The translations under genes were made by a program, and so were the position numbers. From Hippea jasoniae (lineage in GTDB: Bacteria; Campylobacterota_A; Desulfurellia; Desulfurellales; Hippeaceae): DNA of 64,000 bases. This document shows, piece after piece, positions 18,069 to 27,290 of the stretch. The stretch's first letter is position 1; each line of letters starts with the position of its first letter. The notes under the pieces are model-generated. The model was not told the origin of the DNA, did no database searches, and worked only from the letters and a program-made list of their open reading frames with translations. Where the stretch lies: assembly GCF_000744435.1 (NCBI RefSeq), contig NZ_JQLX01000010.1:62001-126000 (forward strand). The letters are read 5' to 3'.

Positions 18069-20612
18069 GAAATACTCTTCAAGCTTTTTGTCTATCGAGC
18101 CTTTCTTTGTTTCAACTGTCCATTTGATAATTTCTTTTAGATGGGAAATTCTGTCTTTAGAGTATTTATCTTTAAACATATGTTTGTCAGCTTCTCTAAA
18201 TAGCTCTTCATATGACTTAAACTGTCCCGAATAAACAGTCCATCCCCACGATACACTGATGAATGTATCACCAAAATCGTTGTTTTTCTTTATTTTTTCT
18301 TTTACCCTCTCTAAATATTTTTTTATGCCGTTTTCATCTGTATTGGGCATCAAAACAGCAAACTCATCCCCGCCAATTCGTGCGACTATATCTGTAGAGC
18401 GTGCAGATGTTGATAGAATTTCGGCAAGTTTTTTCAAAAGCCTATCGCCCATCTCGTGACCCAGAATGTCGTTTATAATTTTCAAACCGTTTAAATCAAG
18501 TAAAACCAATCCCAATGGCCAACTGCGTTTATTAAACAATCTTTTTATCTCCTCTTCAAAGTAATGCCTGTTGTATAGACCTGTTAAAGTATCGTGGAAA
18601 CTCAGATACTCAAGCTGTTTGCTTTTGATATATCGCTGCGTTATGTCGTTAAATGAGATGATAATGTAATTTTCGTTGTTGAGCGTAATCTTTGAGGTAT
18701 AAACATCGAACCATTTACTTTTGCCATCAGCTGTGGTTAAGTTTACCTGACATCCCTCGCATATATCCCTATCTTTTAGAACCTTTACAAATTTTGCCTT
18801 TAGGCTTATAGGTAGGTCTATCTCTTCAATGTTTATTTTTTCTTTAAACCCTAAAAGCTCTTTTGAAAAGTGATTTGATAAAACAATTTCGCCTTTTCTG
18901 TTGACAAGTATGATACCCGTTTTGATGTTGTTTATAAGCTCGCTAAGTTGCGCTTTAGACTGCTGGAGGTATTTAAATAGCTTAACTCTTTCTGTGATTA
19001 TTTTAAACAAGCCTACTAAATATCCAGTAGATAGTTTATAAACCCTTACATCACAAATCTCGTTTTCTATAATGGCTGAAAAGTTTATACATACAGAGTA
19101 TTTGTCAACATCTTTTAGGATTTTGTCGATGTTGTTTATTTTTGTTACCTCAGATGCCAGTTTTTTGTTTACATCAAGCATAGGAGAGTTTTTTGCTGCT
19201 ATGTTAAAATTTTTTACTATGTATGAGTTGTTTTCTAAGGCAAATATAAGCATGCAGTCAGGCATGTTTGATGCAAGTGCACGATAAGTTTCATTTATGC
19301 TTTTTAATACCCTATTTCTCTTTTCAAGTTTTTCTACCAAAGTATTGATTTTCTGAGATATGTCGGCAATCTCTTCTGTATTTATGGTGTCAGTGTTTAT
19401 CCTTCTTTTCAATCGATACGATTTAAAAAAGTTTTCTATGGTTTTAAGGTCGTTTTTTACAGGTTTATAGATGAACAGAAGTATAGCTAAAACCCATACA
19501 ATTAAAGCGACAAAAAGGGAAAAAACAACTGTGAAAACAAAAAACTTGCGAATATTGTTGGGTATGGTTGTTTTTAAAGTTATAACGCTTTTTATATGAA
19601 CTGGTGAGCAGGCGCCAACAATCCAGTTTAGCCTTTTAAAGTATCTCAGGTGTGTAATTCTCAATCTATCCTGTTTCGGGTGGAAAGGATAGATGAGCTT
19701 TACCGTTAAGCTACCATTATTTAGTAATTTTTTTAGGCAATCCTTGATACACGGTTTGTTGTTTGGATAGGTTATGTAGCTGTCGTCTGGTTTTATGCAT
19801 GTATGGCCTTTAAATGCAGGGTCTGTGTAAAAAATTACCTTTGCCGGGCAGGTTGAATTGTCTGAAAGCTTTATTACAAACAGGTTTGTTTTTTTTAGCG
19901 AGCCAAAGGAAAGCTTAAATTCCTTTAATATCTCTTTTTCTGTACTCTCTTTAAAGTTTGGAAGCAAACGTCCACAGCCTATATACCAGCCAAGCGGTTT
20001 AAATAGTTTTATATAGGCTATGCGAGTTACAATTTTGTTGTTGTGAAAAAACCTACCCTCTACAAACCCCTCTTTTTTTGTTTTTATAACGGCAAGCTCC
20101 TGTTTTATGGATGGGGCGTATTTCGGAATACTTAAAAGGTTTTTGCCTATTAATTCTTTTTGGGGAGATAAGATTTTTATGCCGTTGAGTGTTGTGATAA
20201 AAAAATAGCCTTTTCCTTTATCTATTACGCGATATTTTATTGAGTCTATGATTCGCTGCTTGATGTTTTTGATAGGCTCTTTTTCTTTATATTTATTATA
20301 AATGTTTAATGCTGTCATGTAGGCTGAATAATCCCTTTGGCGAAGCGTTTCTTTGATTTTGTATAAGCTGCTATCGAAGGTGTAGTTAGCAAGTTGAATC
20401 GCATCATCAACGAGGTTTTTCTCAAGCACCTCTAGCCTTTTTAAATGAACATTATTTTCCATAAAATTGATTGTTTTGTCGATAAGCGTTGAGGAAAAAT
20501 AGTCCCATAGAAGACTTGTGGTTATAATTATAATCAGGGTTGATATGGTTATCGTTAAAATGGATAATTTAGAAAAACTAATTTTTTTCAATCTTTTGCC
20601 TTTAGTTTTCAA
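18057..20612 (-). CDS. Membrane diguanylate cyclase with Cache and PAS domains
   Basis: 851 aa. Transmembrane helix at about 15-37, a large periplasmic Cache-type sensor (about 60-350, with KGYFFITTLNGIKIL and GWYIGCGRL), second helix at about 363-392, a helical linker, PAS-like regions (one clear at about 550-665, GIILVNRKGEIVLSNH), then GGDEF at about 680-845. The active-site loop is RIGGDEF (GGDEF at 747-751), preceded at 738-741 by RSTD, the RxxD inhibitory site. It should therefore make cyclic-di-GMP from an external cue with product feedback. The Cache ligand is unknown. The gene stands alone with its own promoter and ends inside the repair methyltransferase gene on the other strand. 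Confidence 0.93.
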   Translation of the reverse strand: MKTKGKRLKKISFSKLSILTITISTLIIIITTSLLWDYFSSTLIDKTINFMENNVHLKRLEVLEKNLVDDAIQLANYTFDSSLYKIKETLRQRDYSAYMTALNIYNKYKEKEPIKNIKQRIIDSIKYRVIDKGKGYFFITTLNGIKILSPQKELIGKNLLSIPKYAPSIKQELAVIKTKKEGFVEGRFFHNNKIVTRIAYIKLFKPLGWYIGCGRLLPNFKESTEKEILKEFKLSFGSLKKTNLFVIKLSDNSTCPAKVIFYTDPAFKGHTCIKPDDSYITYPNNKPCIKDCLKKLLNNGSLTVKLIYPFHPKQDRLRITHLRYFKRLNWIVGACSPVHIKSVITLKTTIPNNIRKFFVFTVVFSLFVALIVWVLAILLFIYKPVKNDLKTIENFFKSYRLKRRINTDTINTEEIADISQKINTLVEKLEKRNRVLKSINETYRALASNMPDCMLIFALENNSYIVKNFNIAAKNSPMLDVNKKLASEVTKINNIDKILKDVDKYSVCINFSAIIENEICDVRVYKLSTGYLVGLFKIITERVKLFKYLQQSKAQLSELINNIKTGIILVNRKGEIVLSNHFSKELLGFKEKINIEEIDLPISLKAKFVKVLKDRDICEGCQVNLTTADGKSKWFDVYTSKITLNNENYIIISFNDITQRYIKSKQLEYLSFHDTLTGLYNRHYFEEEIKRLFNKRSWPLGLVLLDLNGLKIINDILGHEMGDRLLKKLAEILSTSARSTDIVARIGGDEFAVLMPNTDENGIKKYLERVKEKIKKNNDFGDTFISVSWGWTVYSGQFKSYEELFREADKHMFKDKYSKDRISHLKEIIKWTVETKKGSIDKKLEEYFLNR

Positions 20613-20626
20613 ACTTTACTCGGCTA

Positions 20627-20654
20627 ATAATACATAAAACCGTTTTATTGTCAA
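20627..20654 (-). promoter_or_regulatory. Promoter of the diguanylate cyclase gene
   Basis: Minus strand TTGACA (20649-20654), 16 bases, TATTAT (20627-20632), 15 bases before the ATG, so the leader is very short or nearly absent. Confidence 0.65.
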
Positions 20655-20740
20655 TAAAAAATCTATAAAAAATCTATTAATAATTGCATAGATGACAATA
20701 TTTAATAGTTGAAACCCACTGCGTTATTTGTTTGAGTTAA

Positions 20741-20781
20741 TTTGTTAATAAAAAATTTTATTGTTATCTATAATTAACAAA
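20741..20781. repeat. Inverted repeat upstream of citrate synthase promoter
   Basis: TTTGTTAAT at 20741-20749 is the exact reverse complement of ATTAACAAA at 20773-20781. It ends about 33 bases before the -35 box, a position suited to an activator. It could also be chance in AT-rich DNA. Confidence 0.4.
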
Positions 20782-20813
20782 ACAAATTTATTCTGATTAA
20801 GTTATTAAAACTG

Positions 20814-20842
20814 TTGACAATGGTTAATGAAAGTGCTATAGA
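20814..20842 (+). promoter_or_regulatory. Citrate synthase promoter
   Basis: TTGACA (20814-20819), 17 bases, TATAGA (20837-20842). The -35 is perfect. Together with the AAGGAGG ribosome site at 20908-20914 this suggests strong expression. Confidence 0.75.
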
Positions 20843-20919
20843 TATTCTGGCATCAGGGAAAATTCAATAGGCAATGTGCCTGAAGTGAATAAAATTACTA
20901 TTTTTTAAGGAGGTTTGTT

Positions 20920-22224
20920 ATGGGAATTAAGGAGAAGCTGTTTGAGAAGATTCAGGCCCACAGACCAAGGATCACCAGACTCTACAAAGAGTTTGCTGAC
21001 AAGGTTATTGACGAGGTAACCGTTTACAAAATCATTGCTGGTATGAGGGGCTTGAAGGCTCTCATCACAGACATTTCCTACCTTGATCCTTATGAGGGAA
21101 TTAGATTTAGAGGCTACACAATCCCTGAGGTTATGGAGAAGTTGCCAAAGCCTGAGGGCAAAGAGATGCCCTATGTTGAGGGTCATTTCTATCTATTGCT
21201 CACAGGTGAGTTACCAACAGAGGAAGATGTAGCTGAGGTTGCAGCAGAGTGGAAAAAGAGAAGGGATCTTCCACAGTATGTAATCGATATTTTAAGGGCT
21301 ATGCCAAGGGATACACATCCAATGACTATGTTTGCAGCTGGTATCCTTGCAATGCAGAGGAATTCTAAGTTTGCTGAGTGGTATAATGCTGGCAAATTCA
21401 ACAAGATGGATGCATGGGAGTATATGTATGAAGATGTTATGGACCTTCTGCCAAAACTCCCTGTACTGGGTGCATATATCTACAGAATGAAATATAAGGG
21501 CGATGTACATATACCTGCTGATCCAAATCTTGACTTTGGTGGAAACTTTGCCCATATGATGGGTATTCCTGAGCCTTACGATGATGTTGCAAGGATGTAT
21601 TTCATCCTGCACTCCGACCATGAGAGTGGAAATGTTTCTGCTCACGCAACACACCTTGTTGCAAGTGCATTGTCTGATATATATTACTCCTATGCAGCAG
21701 GTATGTGCGGTCTTGCCGGTCCTCTGCATGGTCTTGCCAATCAGGAGACATTGAAATGGATCCAGGGTGTAATGGAGAAGATGGGCGGCAAGATTCCTAC
21801 AAAAGAGGAGATGGAGAAATTTGTCTGGGATACATTGAACTCCGGTCAGGTTATACCTGGATTTGGTCATGCCGTTTTGAGAAAGACAGACCCAAGATAC
21901 ACAGCTCAGAGGGAGTTTGCTTTGAAGCATCTACCTGATGATCCAATCTTTAAGTATGTGGATCTGCTTTTCCAGGTAGTTCCACCAATCCTACAGCAGC
22001 TTGGAAAAGTAAAGAATCCATGGCCAAATGTAGATGCACACTCCGGTTGTATTCAGTGGCACTACGGTGTTCAGGAGTACGACTTCTACACAGTACTCTT
22101 CGGTATCGGAAGGGCACTTGGTGTTACAGCAAACATCGTTTGGGACAGAGGTCTTGGATATCAGATCGAAAGGCCAAAATCAATCACAACAGACATGCTG
22201 GAAGAGCTTGCTGGTGCAAAATAA
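20920..22224 (+). CDS. Citrate synthase, mitochondrial-like type
   Basis: 434 aa, interconverts oxaloacetate + acetyl-CoA and citrate + CoA. The catalytic triad is intact: H270 in GPLHGLANQE, H317 in GFGHAVLRKTDPRYTAQREF, D372 in NVDAHSG. Substrate residues such as HSDHESGNVSAHATHLV are also present. Length and wording match eukaryotic mitochondrial (type I) citrate synthase far better than the usual bacterial GltA. In Desulfurella acetivorans and Hippea maritima citrate synthase is known to cleave citrate in the reversed oxidative TCA cycle under high CO2; that reading here is inference. The gene is monocistronic with a strong promoter, AAGGAGG site and a strong terminator. Confidence 0.96.
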   Translation: MGIKEKLFEKIQAHRPRITRLYKEFADKVIDEVTVYKIIAGMRGLKALITDISYLDPYEGIRFRGYTIPEVMEKLPKPEGKEMPYVEGHFYLLLTGELPTEEDVAEVAAEWKKRRDLPQYVIDILRAMPRDTHPMTMFAAGILAMQRNSKFAEWYNAGKFNKMDAWEYMYEDVMDLLPKLPVLGAYIYRMKYKGDVHIPADPNLDFGGNFAHMMGIPEPYDDVARMYFILHSDHESGNVSAHATHLVASALSDIYYSYAAGMCGLAGPLHGLANQETLKWIQGVMEKMGGKIPTKEEMEKFVWDTLNSGQVIPGFGHAVLRKTDPRYTAQREFALKHLPDDPIFKYVDLLFQVVPPILQQLGKVKNPWPNVDAHSGCIQWHYGVQEYDFYTVLFGIGRALGVTANIVWDRGLGYQIERPKSITTDMLEELAGAK

Positions 22225-22252
22225 TTTTAACACAATTGTTTATGAATTTAAC

Positions 22253-22277
22253 AGGGGAGGTTTTGCCTCCCCTTTTT
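22253..22277 (+). terminator. Citrate synthase terminator
   Basis: AGGGGAGG, a TTTTG loop, CCTCCCCT, then a T run. The next start codon is only 11 bases further on. Confidence 0.88.
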
Positions 22278-22287
22278 TATTTAAGCG

Positions 22288-23136
22288 GTGTTTGAGAAAT
22301 TTTTTAAGGCAGGCTGCAGGCTGTGTCCCCGCAACTGCGGCATAGATAGAAATAAGTTCAGGGGTTTATGCAAAACCAGAAATAGGCTTGAGATTGCAAG
22401 TTTTAATATTCATTGCGGTGAGGAGCCACCGATAAGCGGCCTCGAAGGTTCTGGAACGATCTTTTTTGCTGGATGCAACCTATCATGTATATACTGTCAG
22501 AACTACCCGATAAGCCAGCTGAAAGCAGCATATAAAACCATCTCTATAGAAGAGCTTGCTGAAATTATGTTAAAATTGCAGGAAAGAAAAGCCCATAATA
22601 TCAACCTTGTCACACCCTCGCATTTTGTTCATTTGATTGTTGAAGCAATTGAAATTGCAAAAAAAAAGGGATTATCCATACCCATAGTTTACAACACCTC
22701 ATCATACGATAAGGTGGAGGTGATAAGGCTTTTAAGTGATTATGTTGATATCTATCTTGCCGATTTGAAATACGCAGATGATGAGCTTGCCTTTGAGTTT
22801 TCTAAGGTAAAAAACTATGTTCAAACCGCAAAAGCTGCCCTGCTTGAGATGTATAAAACAAAGGGAAAGCTAAAAACAAAAAACGGCATAGCCTATCAGG
22901 GATTGATTGTGAGGCATCTTGTATTGCCAGGGTTTGTAGGAAACTCAAAGGCTGTATTAAAATGGATTAAAGAGAGCCTACCCGGTGTTGATGTTTCTGT
23001 GATGTTTCAATACTTTCCTGCTTTTAAAGCTATTGATAAACCGCCACTAAACAGAAAAATTTCACTTGAAGAGTATCAAGAAATTTGTGATTATTTAGCT
23101 GAGCTGGATTTAGATGGTTTTATTCAGCAGATATAG
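22288..23136 (+). CDS. Radical SAM protein, PflA/PflX-like
   Basis: 282 aa. The radical SAM cluster motif is CNLSCIYCQNYPIS (C-x3-C-x2-C) near residue 68. An additional N-terminal cysteine set (CRLCPRNCGIDRNKFRGLC) matches the PflX-type branch of putative pyruvate-formate-lyase-activating enzymes. Later motifs are NTSSYDKVEVI and YLADLKYADDELA. No glycyl-radical enzyme gene is nearby, so its target is unknown. The start is a GTG just behind the citrate synthase terminator with no visible ribosome site, so translation may depend on read-through or on a leaderless transcript. Confidence 0.9.
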   Translation: MFEKFFKAGCRLCPRNCGIDRNKFRGLCKTRNRLEIASFNIHCGEEPPISGLEGSGTIFFAGCNLSCIYCQNYPISQLKAAYKTISIEELAEIMLKLQERKAHNINLVTPSHFVHLIVEAIEIAKKKGLSIPIVYNTSSYDKVEVIRLLSDYVDIYLADLKYADDELAFEFSKVKNYVQTAKAALLEMYKTKGKLKTKNGIAYQGLIVRHLVLPGFVGNSKAVLKWIKESLPGVDVSVMFQYFPAFKAIDKPPLNRKISLEEYQEICDYLAELDLDGFIQQI

Positions 23137-23191
23137 ACTTTAAAATGTTGTTTTGATATATTGGTATGAGATTTTTTTAGTGGAGGGTTAA

Positions 23192-24994
23192 ATGTCGCCT
23201 GTATACCGCAACGCATTCTTATGGATGATAATAATTATGCTGATGGTTTTGCTGTTTAATATGTTTAATACCAAAAACTACACCTATTCAAATCTTGATT
23301 ATACGCATTTTGTCAGTCTTGTTGACTCAAAGCAGATAAAAGCGGCGCATTTTGAAGGCAACTACGCCTACATTACGACAACGGATAATAAGCGGTATAA
23401 AACATATGTGCCGGATGTTAAAACTGTTGCAGACAAGCTTGTTAAAGAAGGTGTTGATGTTAATCTAAAACCCAAAGAAAACAATTCTCTACTTACAAAT
23501 ATACTAATCTACTGGGCACCGATGCTGGTGTTTATTTTCCTGTGGTTCTATTTTATGAATCAGATGAATAGAGGGGGAGGAAGGGCGCTATCGTTTGGCA
23601 AAAGCAATGTCAGAATGTTTATAAGCGACCCAAAAAATAGAATAACATTTAAGGATGTTGCAGGTGTTGATGAGGTAAAAGATGAACTGCTTGAGGTTAT
23701 AGAGTTTTTAAAGAACCCGAAAAAGTTTACAAAGATAGGGGCAAAGATCCCAAAAGGCGTGCTACTTGTTGGTGCACCTGGAACAGGTAAGACACTTTTA
23801 GCCAAAGCTGTTGCAGGCGAGGCGGGTGTGCCGTTTTTAACGATAAGTGGTTCAGATTTTGTCGAGATGTTTGTGGGTGTTGGTGCAAGCAGGGTTAGAG
23901 ATCTATTCAATCAGGCAAAGAAAAATGCACCATGTATTATATTTATTGACGAGATAGATGCCGTGGGCAGACAAAGGGGTGCTGGAATAGGTGGAGGCAA
24001 CGACGAAAGGGAACAGACGCTTAACCAGTTGCTTGTTGAGATGGATGGCTTTCAAACGGATACAAATATAATTGTTATGGCTGCCACAAATAGACCTGAT
24101 GTACTTGACCCGGCACTGTTAAGACCGGGCAGATTTGATAGAAGAGTTGTTGTGCCAAAGCCTGATGTAAGGGGTAGGCTTGAGATTTTGAAGGTTCATA
24201 CAAAAAAGATTCCCCTTGGAGAGGATGTTGACCTTGAGGTTATAGCCAAAACAACATCCGGTTTTGTTGGCGCAGACCTTGCAAATTTGGTCAATGAGGC
24301 TGCCTTAATTGCCGCAAGGAGAAACAAAACAAAGGTAGAGATGGAAGATTTTGACCTTGCAAAGGATAAGGTTTTACTGGGTCCTGAAAGAAAGAATGTA
24401 ATAATAAGCGATCGAGAAAAACGGATAACTGCATACCACGAATCTGGTCATGTTGTTGTTGCAAAGATGCTTCCAAATACAGACCCTGTTCATAAAGTAA
24501 GCATCATACCGCGCGGTATGGCTTTAGGTGTAACGCAGCAGTTGCCAGAGGATGATAAATACACCTACGATAAAGAGTATCTGCTCAATAGAATTGCCGT
24601 ATTGATGGGCGGTAGGGCAGCTGAGGAGGTTATGATAGGCTCTATTACAACCGGAGCAGGCAACGATATTGAAAGAGCAACAGATATCGCAAGACGGATG
24701 GTGTGTGAATGGGGAATGAGTTCGCTTGGGCCTCTTCACTTATCGGATGAAAACAAAGAGGTGTTTTTAGGCAGGGATATAGCGGTAAGGAGAACATTTT
24801 CAGAAGAAACAGCGCGCCAGATAGATGCTGAGGTGAGAAAAATAGTAGAAGAAGGCTACATGATAGCCGTAAACATCATTAAAGAAAACAGAGAAAAGAT
24901 AGAAAAGTTAGCCCAGAGGCTGCTTGAAAAAGAGGTTGTCGAAGCAAAAGAGATAGATGAGATATTGGGGTTGGAAGATGATAGAGCTGCTTAG
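23192..24994 (+). CDS. ftsH: ATP-dependent zinc metalloprotease FtsH
   Basis: 600-aa membrane AAA+ protease that degrades misfolded membrane and some regulatory proteins. Helices at about 8-28 and 104-126 flank a small periplasmic domain. Walker A GAPGTGKT is at 194-201, Walker B is [16 protein letters not shown], and the second region of homology is [20 protein letters not shown]. The zinc site HESGH is at 416-420. A GGAGGG ribosome site precedes ATG 23192. Its 3' end overlaps folP by 17 bases. Confidence 0.97.
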   Translation: MSPVYRNAFLWMIIIMLMVLLFNMFNTKNYTYSNLDYTHFVSLVDSKQIKAAHFEGNYAYITTTDNKRYKTYVPDVKTVADKLVKEGVDVNLKPKENNSLLTNILIYWAPMLVFIFLWFYFMNQMNRGGGRALSFGKSNVRMFISDPKNRITFKDVAGVDEVKDELLEVIEFLKNPKKFTKIGAKIPKGVLLVGAPGTGKTLLAKAVAGEAGVPFLTISGSDFVEMFVGVGASRVRDLFNQAKKNAPCIIFIDEIDAVGRQRGAGIGGGNDEREQTLNQLLVEMDGFQTDTNIIVMAATNRPDVLDPALLRPGRFDRRVVVPKPDVRGRLEILKVHTKKIPLGEDVDLEVIAKTTSGFVGADLANLVNEAALIAARRNKTKVEMEDFDLAKDKVLLGPERKNVIISDREKRITAYHESGHVVVAKMLPNTDPVHKVSIIPRGMALGVTQQLPEDDKYTYDKEYLLNRIAVLMGGRAAEEVMIGSITTGAGNDIERATDIARRMVCEWGMSSLGPLHLSDENKEVFLGRDIAVRRTFSEETARQIDAEVRKIVEEGYMIAVNIIKENREKIEKLAQRLLEKEVVEAKEIDEILGLEDDRAA

Positions 24995-26192
24995 ATTTGA
25001 CAATCTTTCAGATATAAAAAAGGAGTTTGAGAGTATTGGTGTTGATACACGAGCCTTTTCTCTTATGGATAAAAAAGCCCTATGCTACACAACAAGGGTG
25101 TTTGATTGTAAATTCTACCATGCAAATATTTTAAAGCAGGAAGCTTTATCGATAGGTTGTGATGTGGCTGTTGAAAAAAGCACTATAACAGCAGAAACCA
25201 GAATCACTAACTGTTTGATTTTTGGCGATGTAAAGCGGCTTTTAAGGCTTGCTGAAAAACTAAGAAAACAGGATTTTGAATTTTTAAAAACAGTTGGCAT
25301 AAAACTTGAGACTTACCTTAAAAATGCATTGAAAGAGAAGGTGGTATTTGCCTTTAAAGATAAGCGATTTATTCTAAAAGATAACTTTTTGATCATGGGT
25401 ATTTTAAATGTTACACCCGATTCATTTTCTGACGGAGGCAAATTTAACAGTCTTGATAAGGCGCTTGAGCATACTCAACAAATGATTGAAGAGGGTGCTG
25501 ATATTATCGATGTTGGTGGTGAGTCAACAAGACCGAATGCAGAGGCTGTGGGGCTGGATGAAGAGCTAAAGAGGGTGTTGCCTGTTGTTGAGGCTATAAA
25601 GAAGCGTTTTGATGTCATTGTTTCTGTTGATACCTACAAATCTGAAGTTGCAAAAAGAGCACTTGATGCCGGAGCCGATATTATAAACGATATAAGCGGT
25701 TTGAGTTTTGATGATAAAATGGTGGATGTTTTGAAGGATTCAGATTGCGGTATTGTTGCCATGCATATCAAGGGCACGCCAAAGAATATGCAGAAAAACC
25801 CCATATACAGCCATCTGATTGCAGAAATCAATTCAAAATTTGAAAATATCATTAAAAAAATTGAAAAGGCTAACATCAATATTGAAAGGCTTATACTTGA
25901 CCCGGGTATCGGTTTTGGCAAAAGATTTGACGATAATCTAACGATTATTAATCACTTAGAGGGCTTTAAGGTCTGGGGCAGGCCGATTCTGATTGGCACA
26001 TCAAGGAAGAGTTTTATTGGCGCAGCGCTGAATATAGAAAAACCCACACAAAGACTTTATGGTACTATAGCCAGTAATGTAGTGGCTTATATCAAAGGGG
26101 CGCGCATCTTTAGAGTTCATGATGTTAAAGAACACAAAGATGCGCTTAAGCTTGCATATTGTATTGCAAGAGAGTCTATTCACCCAGAATAG
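24978..26192 (+). CDS. folP: Dihydropteroate synthase with N-terminal extension
   Basis: 404-aa enzyme that joins p-aminobenzoate to hydroxymethyl-dihydropterin in folate synthesis. The catalytic core begins near residue 139 with ILNVTPDSFSDGGKF, followed by GADIIDVGGESTRPNA, NDISGL and LDPGIGFGK, then LIGTSRKSF. The first ~130 residues form an extra alpha/beta domain similar to that seen in long epsilonproteobacterial FolP; its role is unknown. ATG 24978 lies inside the end of ftsH. The 3' end overlaps the convergent ArsR-type gene by 17 bases. Confidence 0.94.
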   Translation: MIELLRFDNLSDIKKEFESIGVDTRAFSLMDKKALCYTTRVFDCKFYHANILKQEALSIGCDVAVEKSTITAETRITNCLIFGDVKRLLRLAEKLRKQDFEFLKTVGIKLETYLKNALKEKVVFAFKDKRFILKDNFLIMGILNVTPDSFSDGGKFNSLDKALEHTQQMIEEGADIIDVGGESTRPNAEAVGLDEELKRVLPVVEAIKKRFDVIVSVDTYKSEVAKRALDAGADIINDISGLSFDDKMVDVLKDSDCGIVAMHIKGTPKNMQKNPIYSHLIAEINSKFENIIKKIEKANINIERLILDPGIGFGKRFDDNLTIINHLEGFKVWGRPILIGTSRKSFIGAALNIEKPTQRLYGTIASNVVAYIKGARIFRVHDVKEHKDALKLAYCIARESIHPE

Positions 26193-26502
26193 CCGAGTGG
26201 TACTCTGCCTTTTTCTGGGCAAAATAATTCAAACACTCAAGCAATGTTTTTGTTTTTTCCACATCCGGTATGCCGTATCTTACAAATACACCCACCTTGT
26301 AGCGTTTAACAAGCCCGGCACTTTCAAGTTTTGCAAGGCTTTTTGAGATAATCGACTGGGTTCTGTTAAACTTATCTGCAAGATGGGTGACGCATTTGGG
26401 TTGACCCACCTCAAGTAGATACTGGACTATGGCAATACGCAGGGGGTGGTCGATAGCCTTTCCCACCCCGGCTAAAAGCTCAAAATGCTTCATATCTTTC
26501 AT
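26176..26502 (-). CDS. ArsR-family transcriptional repressor
   Basis: 108-aa winged-helix regulator: KAIDHPLRIAIVQYLLE, recognition helix RTQSIISKSLAKLESAGLV and wing KRYKVGVFVRYG. The classical metal box ELCVCDL is not present. Two lone cysteines, C37 before the HTH and C90 in the last helix, recall the thiol pair of persulfide-sensing ArsR proteins (BigR/SqrR type), although the spacing is shorter. It is last in an operon with a TauE-type exporter, the same partner as in BigR operons. A sulfur-species sensor is a plausible inference; metal or other cues are not excluded. Confidence 0.88.
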   Translation of the reverse strand: MKDMKHFELLAGVGKAIDHPLRIAIVQYLLEVGQPKCVTHLADKFNRTQSIISKSLAKLESAGLVKRYKVGVFVRYGIPDVEKTKTLLECLNYFAQKKAEYHSAILGE

Positions 26503-27278
26503 TTAAACCTCACCCCAAACAGTCCTAAAGTTAGCTTTACAGCTATAAGGTATAAAATTATAGCATAAATTGTTTTGATTGTCTTGGGTTTTGCTTTCTT
26601 CACTGTAAAGCGTGCACCAAGCTGCGAGCCCAATAAAACCGCAACGACAAGAACAGCTGTTGTGGTGAGGTCAAAATGCCCTTCTGCTACATGGCCCAGA
26701 AAACCACTGGCAGATGAAAAGGTAACGACATAGGCTGTTGTGGCTGCAGCCCTTTTTGCCCCATAACCCATTGTCATTAATATTGGAGCTGCTAAAAATC
26801 CTCCACCAATACCCAACATACCGCCTATAAAACCGATTAATAATCCAGAAAATCCTCCATAGATTAAGCGTTTTTTGAACTCTATAAGATTATCCTCATC
26901 CGGTGCTTTTGTGGATATAAACACCTTTGTTGCAGCAGCTAAAACGGCTATAATAAATAAAATTAAAATTACCCTTACAGGTAAAAACTGAACAACATAA
27001 GCTCCGATAGGCGCACCGATAATAGCCGATAAAGCAAAGGGCAGTGCGCCTTTGTAGTCGATCAGTTTGGCTTTGTGGTAGGGAATCATGGCAAGGCCAG
27101 TGTTTAAGCCATTCAAAAGCAATCCAAGAGGTATGGCAACGGTCTTTAGATCAAAGCCCAGCCATTTCATGACGGGTACATAAACCATGCCTCCCCCAAG
27201 ACCCAGCATGGCAAACAAAAAGGAGGCAGCCCAGATTATTGCAAAAGTTAAACCTAAAATAGTGATTGAAGGTGGCAT
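26499..27278 (-). CDS. TauE/SafE-family membrane transporter (putative sulfite/sulfur-anion exporter)
   Basis: 259 aa with about eight helices. Two similar halves each begin with the family glycine motif: FLFAMLGLGGGMVYVPVM near residue 20 and GFIGGMLGIGGGFLAAPIL near residue 158. TauE/SafE proteins export sulfite, sulfoacetate or related sulfur anions; the substrate here is not known. Its stop overlaps the ArsR start (ATGA), which couples transporter and regulator. AGGAG precedes ATG 27278. Confidence 0.9.
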   Translation of the reverse strand: MPPSITILGLTFAIIWAASFLFAMLGLGGGMVYVPVMKWLGFDLKTVAIPLGLLLNGLNTGLAMIPYHKAKLIDYKGALPFALSAIIGAPIGAYVVQFLPVRVILILFIIAVLAAATKVFISTKAPDEDNLIEFKKRLIYGGFSGLLIGFIGGMLGIGGGFLAAPILMTMGYGAKRAAATTAYVVTFSSASGFLGHVAEGHFDLTTTAVLVVAVLLGSQLGARFTVKKAKPKTIKTIYAIILYLIAVKLTLGLFGVRFK

Positions 27279-27290
27279 GGTTGTTTCTCC

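Larger units (their letters stand above)
20613..20919. other. Intergenic region between diguanylate cyclase and citrate synthase
   Basis: Very AT-rich 307-base spacer, the only gap over 300 bases. It holds divergent promoters at both ends, an inverted repeat (20741-20749 with 20773-20781) and the citrate synthase leader. No small open frame with a ribosome site and no tRNA-like fold was seen. Confidence 0.7.

Noticed and set aside
20613-20919. Possible small RNA or riboswitch before citrate synthase
   Set aside because: Only AT-rich sequence, promoters and one inverted repeat; no conserved aptamer pattern recognised.
21292-21930. Long minus-strand open frame opposite citrate synthase
   Set aside because: No ribosome site, Cys/His-rich translation typical of an antisense shadow, and citrate synthase is intact.
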